DNA of 64,000 bases from Myxococcales bacterium UBA1660 (GTDB taxonomy: Bacteria; Myxococcota_A; Polyangia; Polyangiales; Houyiibacteriaceae). Below, in pieces: positions 58,880 through 64,000 of this stretch. The notes beneath the pieces were generated by a model that was not told where the DNA came from, did no database searches, and saw nothing but the letters and a program-made list of their open reading frames with translations. Positions within the stretch are counted from its first letter, which is position 1. Each line of letters starts with the position of its first letter. The stretch covers positions 4,304 through 68,303 of the forward strand of contig DCLA01000042.1 of the NCBI GenBank assembly GCA_002320815.1, in the 5' to 3' direction. Both the position numbers and the translations under genes were made by a program.

Positions 58880-60140
58880 GTCGTCGTTCCTTCGGGCGGG
58901 CTCCGAGAGGGGAGCCACGAAACCAGTGGATCCCCGTCGGGGTCGGTGCCGATTCCAGAGGCTTGTTGAAGTTGCCGTTCGCCTGGTTGAAATGGAGGAG
59001 CCAGCGACGGAACGCCTCGTAGAGGGTCATGTCCACGGAGCCCGGTTCGCGGAAGAACTCCGCCAGCGGGCTTCGCGAAGTCAGGCCAGGCATGTCGTAG
59101 ATGGCGGTCCCCATCACGTGGACCGGAGTCTCGTGGTGCATCGACTGGAGCCCGACGGTGCTGTTGATCGTCACGGTCCCTCGCGCGTGCGTGAGCAGCG
59201 TCGGCAGGTGGAGGTCGTGGACGTAGTGGAGGCGCTCGCCGAGATCATGGCGCTCCCGCAGCGCCCGGAAGAGGGCGCCGTACTCGCGGAAGGGCCGGTC
59301 CATGGGGTGGTGCTTGAACACCAGATGCTCGTCGGGATCCCCTTCCCGGGCGAAGGTCGCCACGACCTCTTCGATGAACTCGATCACGTCTCCATAAGGC
59401 GAGTGCTCGAGCTGGTAGTCGCAGTGGACCTGGAGCGGAACGAAGAAATATCGGCCCGACAGCTCGCGCGCGAAGCGAGCCTGAAGACCCCGCTCGAGCA
59501 CCCGGAACCACTGCTTGCGCGCAGCGCCGCGGACCCACCACGCCGCGTGCGCGATGGCGTTGTGCGGGCGGTGGTGCTCGTAGTGGGGAAAGCGCCCGGG
59601 GTCGAGGGTGAAGGCGATCGCGTCGAGGGTGTAGAACCACGCGCCCAAGCCGAAGGACGACCCCACCGGCGTCGCTCGCGGCGGATCCGGGAGGTCTGCC
59701 TCGAGGTAGGTCGCGGGCTCCGTCGGGAGGTGGGAGAGGCCGTTGACCCCCTCGGGCTCCAAGGTCACCCAGTCGGGCCGCAGATAGCCCTGCTCGAAGA
59801 CGAACACTCTGGCTCCCGCTTCCCGAGCCTCTTCGATGGCGGCGCGATGGAGAGGGCGACAGTCGCCGAAGACGAAGACACCGTCGACGGCGCGCTCTTC
59901 GATCAGTCGTCGCACGAATCCCGGCCACTCCGGTCGGTCTCCCCGATAGGCGACGACATCGACGCCCGCGACCCAGGGGGGGAAGAAGAGCTCGTCGCCG
60001 GCGTGGAAGTTCACCTTGGTCACGGCGACCCCGTGCGCTCGGAGCTCTCGGGCGAAGCGCTTCATGAACGGGCCCGCGGGCCCCTGTAGGAGGAGCGCGT
60101 GCTGGAGCCCGAACGCGGGCGCCGAGGGAAGCTCAGCCAC
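58866..60140 (-). CDS. kpsS: KpsS-type KDO transferase for the capsule primer
   Basis: A 424-residue capsule polysaccharide protein. GTG 60140 overlaps the kpsC stop by 8 bp and has GGGAG upstream. Features of the KpsS family (PF05159): LQGPAGPFMKRFARELRAHG near the N-terminus, FGDCRPLHRAAIEEARE, FEQGYLRPDWVTLE, FVPLQVHCDYQLEH, FKHHPMDR and NSTVGLQSMHHETPV. In E. coli KpsS adds the first beta-KDO to lysophosphatidylglycerol, priming the poly-KDO linker. Context with kpsC and three kds genes supports the same role here. Confidence 0.9.
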   Translation of the reverse strand: MAELPSAPAFGLQHALLLQGPAGPFMKRFARELRAHGVAVTKVNFHAGDELFFPPWVAGVDVVAYRGDRPEWPGFVRRLIEERAVDGVFVFGDCRPLHRAAIEEAREAGARVFVFEQGYLRPDWVTLEPEGVNGLSHLPTEPATYLEADLPDPPRATPVGSSFGLGAWFYTLDAIAFTLDPGRFPHYEHHRPHNAIAHAAWWVRGAARKQWFRVLERGLQARFARELSGRYFFVPLQVHCDYQLEHSPYGDVIEFIEEVVATFAREGDPDEHLVFKHHPMDRPFREYGALFRALRERHDLGERLHYVHDLHLPTLLTHARGTVTINSTVGLQSMHHETPVHVMGTAIYDMPGLTSRSPLAEFFREPGSVDMTLYEAFRRWLLHFNQANGNFNKPLESAPTPTGIHWFRGSPLGARPKERRHEDE

Positions 60141-62190
60141 GGAGGAACTCCCTGCCCCGAGCGGCGAGCGATCGCACGACCGGGCGCGTGGCGTTCGAGA
60201 CCTGAGCGACCATCTTGCGCACACCGATTCGCGGCGGGGCCGCGCTCTTCTTGGAGGCCAGGTGATCGACGACGAGCTCTGGCGTCTCGTAGCGTCCGGT
60301 CTGGGGATCGAGGTACCGGGGATAGGCGATCAGGGTGGCGGCGACGAGCTCGTCGAGGGAGCGTCGCCGGCTCCGTCGCGCGAAGTGGTGTCGGTCGCGA
60401 GTCAGTCCCCAGCCCGCATAGAAGGGTCGTCCATGGACGACGACCGTCTTGGCGCGGAGCAGCGCTTCGAAGCCGACCAGTGACGTGATGGTGTGCACTT
60501 CGTCGGCGGCATCGAGCACGTCGGGGAGCGCCGCGGACGCCGCCACGGTGTCCGCCAGCGCGGCCGCCTCGTCGTCGGAGACGTGGCCCTCCCGGTTGCC
60601 GCTCACCACGTCGGGGTGGGGTTTATAGACGATCCAGCTCTCGGGGCGCGCGGCTCGGGCGGCTCGGAGGAGATCTCGATTGGTGCGGACGTCGACGGAT
60701 CCCAGTCGAACGGACTGGTCGTCTTCGACTTGTCCGATCACCAAGACCACGTGGCGACCTGCTGCAGCGGCCGGCATGCGCCAACGCTCACCGGCGTTGT
60801 ACTTGGACACGCGTCGGCCGACGATCAGTCGCCGGAGAGCGCTCGCGCGCTCCAGCTCCGACGTCGTGAACTCTCGATGGGCGAGCAACTCTTCGAGATC
60901 GCTCGGGCTCGCTGGGTCGAAGTGCATGCCTCGCCGGTCGAGGACCAGGGAGCGGGGCGAAGCGAGGTTGCTGCCCAGCCCGACGCTCCGCAGGAACCCA
61001 TCCTCGAGGCGCCAGATGGGGATCCCCTTCTCGTCCGCCAGCGCATCCGCGCGGTGATCCGATCCCCACACCACGAGCGCGTCCACGGCCTCCCGTTCCA
61101 CGTGGGTGGAGGCCGCGGCTGCGGTCGGGGCGAAGCTCAGGTGCGTACCCACGCCATGGAGGAAGTCCCGGACGATTCCCTCCTTCCAGAGGGAGAACCC
61201 CACGCCCAAGAGGCGCCCGCGAACTGCCTCGTGGGCGCGGCGCTGGGCGTCGAGAAGCGCGACAACGTCTTCGGCGGTCGTCGGTCCGTGCTCCGGATCG
61301 ACGTAGCGGGCGTACCGGAGGTAGGCGATGGCGACGGCTTCGGCCAGGGTGCGTCGGCGACCGCGCCGGGGTGCGGGGACCCGATCCTCGGTGAGCCCCC
61401 ATCCGGCGTACCAGGGGACCCCGTGACACGTGACCGGCAACCCGTGCACGAGCGCCTCGAACCCGAGCTGGCTGGTAGCGACCACCACGTGGTCCACCTG
61501 GGCGAAGAGGGATGGCCCGTGACACGGTTCGTCCAAGAGGTGCACGCGCGGCGCGCTGGCTACCGCGTGTCCTCGGCGTTTGCCGGCGAGGACGTCGGGG
61601 TGGGTCTTGAAGAAGATGTCCGAGTCGGGGTGTCGCTCGAGGGTCTCGTCCAAGATCTCGGCGAAGGACTTCCCTACTCGGCCGAAGCGCAGGGATTGGT
61701 CGCCCGCGGTTTGGTCGACCACGAGGACGCGATGCCGCCGGTGGGGCCCGAGGTCGATCGCGGGTTGATGATTGTACTTGGAGAGCCCGGTCGACTGGAG
61801 GAGCTCCACGAACTGCTCCGCCCGGCCCCGCTCCTCGTCGGTGACATCCGAGTCGGCGAGCCAACGTTCCAATCGGGAGGGCCGAGTGGCGTCGTAGTAG
61901 ATGCCGACGTCGTCGGCGACGATCGACATGGGAGGCGCGCCCGTGACCCCCGGTCGGTGGCTGCGCAGAAAGCCATCCTCCAGCGCGAGGTAGGGCAGGC
62001 CCCGGCGCCGCGCGGCCGCGCGAATCCTTCGTGTGTTGGGCTTGTGGCCCCAACCGACGAACCCGTCGACGGAGGCCAGGTAGGCCACCGGTGCGTACGC
62101 CACGTCGCGAGCGTCCAGGATCTCCGCGAGGAATGGGATCCGGGCGACCCCGCGACTCGTTGTCCCCAGCCGTCGACCGCGAACGGGCAT
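60133..62190 (-). CDS. kpsC: KpsC-type dual KDO transferase
   Basis: A 685-residue protein; ATG 62190 shares one base with the kdsB stop. Two homologous halves, each a KDO transferase module: residues about 20-330 (LALEDGFLRSHRPG, KYNHQ, FFKTHPDVLAGKRRGH, SQLGFEALVHGLPVTCHG, YAGWGLTED) and 350-650 (RLEDGFLRSVGLG, KYNAG, YKPHPDVVSGNREGH, SLVGFEALLRAKTVVVHG, YAGWGLTRD). The duplication is the hallmark of KpsC, which alternates beta-2,4 and beta-2,7 KDO linkages in the poly-KDO linker. Confidence 0.95.
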   Translation of the reverse strand: MPVRGRRLGTTSRGVARIPFLAEILDARDVAYAPVAYLASVDGFVGWGHKPNTRRIRAAARRRGLPYLALEDGFLRSHRPGVTGAPPMSIVADDVGIYYDATRPSRLERWLADSDVTDEERGRAEQFVELLQSTGLSKYNHQPAIDLGPHRRHRVLVVDQTAGDQSLRFGRVGKSFAEILDETLERHPDSDIFFKTHPDVLAGKRRGHAVASAPRVHLLDEPCHGPSLFAQVDHVVVATSQLGFEALVHGLPVTCHGVPWYAGWGLTEDRVPAPRRGRRRTLAEAVAIAYLRYARYVDPEHGPTTAEDVVALLDAQRRAHEAVRGRLLGVGFSLWKEGIVRDFLHGVGTHLSFAPTAAAASTHVEREAVDALVVWGSDHRADALADEKGIPIWRLEDGFLRSVGLGSNLASPRSLVLDRRGMHFDPASPSDLEELLAHREFTTSELERASALRRLIVGRRVSKYNAGERWRMPAAAAGRHVVLVIGQVEDDQSVRLGSVDVRTNRDLLRAARAARPESWIVYKPHPDVVSGNREGHVSDDEAAALADTVAASAALPDVLDAADEVHTITSLVGFEALLRAKTVVVHGRPFYAGWGLTRDRHHFARRSRRRSLDELVAATLIAYPRYLDPQTGRYETPELVVDHLASKKSAAPPRIGVRKMVAQVSNATRPVVRSLAARGREFLRG

Positions 62191-62957
62191 CAAGGGGTCT
62201 CGAAGAATGCGCGGGCCCGATCGAGGTCTTCGGGGGTGTCGATGCCTGGAGGCGGGGCCTCGGGGAGGACGGTGACGTGGATGCCGATCCCCATGACCAT
62301 CGCGCGGAGTTGCTCCAACGACTCCGCTCGCTCCAGCGGAGCCGGAGACGCCGCCGCGATGCGCTTCAGTGTCCCGACGCGGTAGGCGTACAGCCCCAGG
62401 TGTCGCAGGAAGGGGATTCCGTCGGGAAGCTCGGTGGGCCGACCGTGGGCGAACTCGTCGCGGACCCAGGGCACCGGCGCGCGGCTGAAGAGCAGCGCGC
62501 GGCCCTCCTCGTCGAGGACGACCTTCACCGCGTTCGGCGAGAAGAGTTCCTCCGGTGTGTCGATGGGGACGGCCACGGTCGCGATCCCGACATCCGGGCG
62601 AGCGCCGAGCGCGGAAGCGAGCTGGCCGGGGAGACCCGCTGGCACGAGCGGCTCGTCCCCTTGGAGATTGACGACGATGTCGTCGTCGTCCCAGCCGAGA
62701 TCCGATGCGACCTCGGCGAGCCGGTCCGTGCCGCTCTGGTGGTCGGGCGACGTGGAGCGCGCGATGCCTCCAGCGGCTTCGACGGCGGCGCCGATCCGGG
62801 GGTCGTCGGTGGCCACGATGACCTCATCTGCGCCGCACTCTCGTGCCCGCTCCAGGACCCTCACGATCATCGGCCGACCGCCGAGATCCGCCAGGGGCTT
62901 CCCCGGCAGCCGCGAGGACGCGAAGCGCGCGGGGATCAGGACGCGGAACGACGTCAT
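62190..62957 (-). CDS. kdsB: CMP-KDO synthetase
   Basis: A 255-residue cytidylyltransferase that activates KDO with CTP. The N-terminal signature IPARFASSRLPGKPL and CTP-site residues ATDDPRI are present, followed by VVNLQGDEPL (metal-binding Asp) and HLGLYAYR. Length equals the family's usual ~250 residues. It overlaps kdsC by 4 bases upstream and shares one base with kpsC downstream, so CMP-KDO supply and use are co-translated. Confidence 0.95.
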   Translation of the reverse strand: MTSFRVLIPARFASSRLPGKPLADLGGRPMIVRVLERARECGADEVIVATDDPRIGAAVEAAGGIARSTSPDHQSGTDRLAEVASDLGWDDDDIVVNLQGDEPLVPAGLPGQLASALGARPDVGIATVAVPIDTPEELFSPNAVKVVLDEEGRALLFSRAPVPWVRDEFAHGRPTELPDGIPFLRHLGLYAYRVGTLKRIAAASPAPLERAESLEQLRAMVMGIGIHVTVLPEAPPPGIDTPEDLDRARAFFETP

Positions 62958-63523
62958 CGGCGCCCTCGCTCCTCCAGGTGCGCGGCGACGGTGCTCTCGA
63001 GCACGCCCCGAGCAGCCAGGAGGCCGTCGGTCACCTCGCGGACCGCGCCCCGACCGCCGCCCCGCTGGGTGACCCAGCCTCCGAGGGGGCCCTCGACCTC
63101 GCGGCGGACGAGGAAGTTCGCGTCCGCCGGCGCGATGGCGAGACCCACGCGCCGGAGCACCGGCAGGTCGAGCACGTCGTCGCCCATGAAGGCGAAGGCG
63201 TCCTCCGCCACGCCGAGACTCTCGCCGAGCTCCTCGAGGGCTCGCCCCTTGTCACTCCGGCCCACCAGCGCGTGTCGAATTCCCAGGTCGGCCAGACGCC
63301 GTTCCAACGCTGGACCCCGCTTGGCGGTGATCACGGCCACGGCGAGCCCGGCGCGCTCGAGGAGCTTGAGCCCGAGGCCGTCCTTCACGTCGAAGACCTT
63401 CACGAACTCGCCGTCCGGGCCGTAGTGGAGTCGCCCGTCCGTGAGCACGCCGTCCACGTCCAGCGCGAGGACCTCCACGCCGACCGCCCGGCTGGGGGCC
63501 GGTAGCGAGGGGGCCGTGGTCAT
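62954..63523 (-). CDS. kdsC: KDO 8-phosphate phosphatase
   Basis: A 189-residue HAD phosphatase that converts KDO-8-phosphate to KDO. ATG 63523 overlaps the kdsA stop by ATGA; the open frame continues upstream through kdsA in another frame and is spurious there. Nucleophile motif LALDVDGVLTDG, motif II ITAKRG and motif III FMGDDVLDLPVL are all present, with no cap domain, as for tetrameric KdsC. Middle gene of the kdsA-kdsC-kdsB series. Confidence 0.94.
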   Translation of the reverse strand: MTTAPSLPAPSRAVGVEVLALDVDGVLTDGRLHYGPDGEFVKVFDVKDGLGLKLLERAGLAVAVITAKRGPALERRLADLGIRHALVGRSDKGRALEELGESLGVAEDAFAFMGDDVLDLPVLRRVGLAIAPADANFLVRREVEGPLGGWVTQRGGGRGAVREVTDGLLAARGVLESTVAAHLEERGRR

Positions 63524-64000
63524 CGAGCCTCGGCGTACGGTCGAGCCTTCACGGTTCGGTCGATCGCGACCAGCACGTCGAGGAGCTCTTCCATGCGACC
63601 CAGGGGCCACATGTTCGGGCCGTCGCTGAGCGCCGCGTCGGGGTCCGGGTGGGTCTCCATGAAGATCCCGCTGATGCCTGCGGCGACGGCGGCCCGGGCG
63701 AGGACCGGGACGCCCTCGCGCTTGCCGCCCGAGCTGGAGCCCTGGCCACCGGGCTGCTGCACGGAGTGGGTCGCGTCGAACACCACGGGACAGCCGGTCT
63801 CGCGCATCGTTGCCAGGCCGCGCATGTCGCTGATGAGGGTGTTGTAGCCGAAGGACGCACCCCGCTCGCAGACCATGAGCTGGTCGTTGCCCGCGGCCCG
63901 ACACTTCTCGACCACGTGGACCATGTCCCACGGCGCCAGGAACTGGCCCTTCTTGATGTTCACGGGCTTCCCGGCCCGGGCGACCCGCTGCATGAAGTTG
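63520..64000 (-). CDS. kdsA: KDO 8-phosphate synthase, C-terminal part (truncated by window edge)
   Basis: Open to the window edge; 160 residues visible of the usual ~280. KdsA condenses PEP with arabinose-5-phosphate. Visible motifs are NIKKGQFLAPWDM, CERGASFGYNTLISDMRGL, FDATHSVQQPGGQGSSSGG and METHPDPDAALSDGPNMW (Glu and Asp of the metal/substrate site). The N-terminal residue that separates metal-dependent from metal-independent enzymes is outside the window. First visible gene of the minus-strand capsule operon. Confidence 0.95.
   Translation of the reverse strand, partial: NFMQRVARAGKPVNIKKGQFLAPWDMVHVVEKCRAAGNDQLMVCERGASFGYNTLISDMRGLATMRETGCPVVFDATHSVQQPGGQGSSSGGKREGVPVLARAAVAAGISGIFMETHPDPDAALSDGPNMWPLGRMEELLDVLVAIDRTVKARPYAEAR

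Overview
The window is very GC-rich DNA, about 70% G+C by eye, packed with genes on both strands. It looks like a chromosome segment from a member of the Myxococcota (Sandaracinus/Polyangia-like). This is an inference from gene content: two DUF2330 proteins with C-terminal membrane/basic tails, PEGA and FecR/TPR envelope proteins, many lipoproteins with LxGC-type lipoboxes, two eukaryotic-like Ser/Thr kinases, an FHA-sigma54 activator, a MopE-type metal-binding motif and a peroxisome-like beta-oxidation protein. I see no rRNA, tRNA, CRISPR array or insertion sequence. GTG starts and 4-base ATGA/GTGA overlaps are very common, so much of the window is translationally coupled operons.

Layout. 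1-2.5 kb: end of acetyl-CoA synthetase, a small anchored protein and a convergent DUF2330 protein. 2.8-8 kb: envelope/stress operon (PEGA-repeat barrel, second barrel, ECF sigma factor, FecR-TPR protein). 8-12.1 kb (minus): zinc peptidase, family-2 glycosyltransferase and a Wzz/GumC-like protein with a degenerate tyrosine-kinase domain. 12.2-19.4 kb: squalene/phytoene synthase, an HPt-receiver protein divergent from a Ser/Thr kinase-receiver fusion, a lipoprotein, a minus operon of CPBP protease, TrmA-type RNA methyltransferase and SAM methyltransferase, and a small basic protein. 19.6-28 kb: outer-membrane proteins and lipoproteins, a radical SAM-RsgA pair, a second DUF2330 protein and a TSUP permease divergent from its LysR regulator. 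28-37.4 kb: NUDIX, YtxH-like, PAP2, orphan CpaB, thiolase plus MFE-2 fatty-acid oxidation genes, and a GAF histidine kinase. 37.4-41.2 kb: an outer-membrane protein divergent from an NtrC-type two-component system. 41.2-54.7 kb: secreted proteins, a class 3 lipase, and a five-gene operon (FHA-sigma54 activator, Ser/Thr kinase, TPR protein, two paralogous Cys-rich lipoproteins) next to a secreted trypsin-like protease. 54.8-64 kb: a capsule locus, with FkbM methyltransferase and acyltransferase on plus converging with kdsA-kdsC-kdsB-kpsC-kpsS and a capsule-domain/GT4 fusion on minus.

How it works together. The last 9 kb is a coherent pathway: KdsA, KdsC and KdsB make CMP-KDO, KpsC and KpsS build the poly-KDO lipid primer, and the remaining genes extend or decorate a group-2-like capsule. 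The 44-50 kb operon looks like a self-contained signalling unit in which Ser/Thr phosphorylation could be read by an FHA domain that drives sigma54 transcription, with secreted Cys-rich lipoproteins as output or sensor. Three GG-N10-GC sites read as sigma54 promoters ahead of the small basic protein, the YtxH-like protein and the TSP3-repeat outer-membrane protein.

The most unusual items are the matched 16-cysteine domains of the two lipoproteins, the kinase-receiver fusion facing an HPt-receiver protein, the ATPase-dead tyrosine-kinase-like tail on the Wzz protein, the TGACGCG motif cluster at 29.1-29.3 kb, and the tripled 18-bp start-codon repeat at 15.1 kb.
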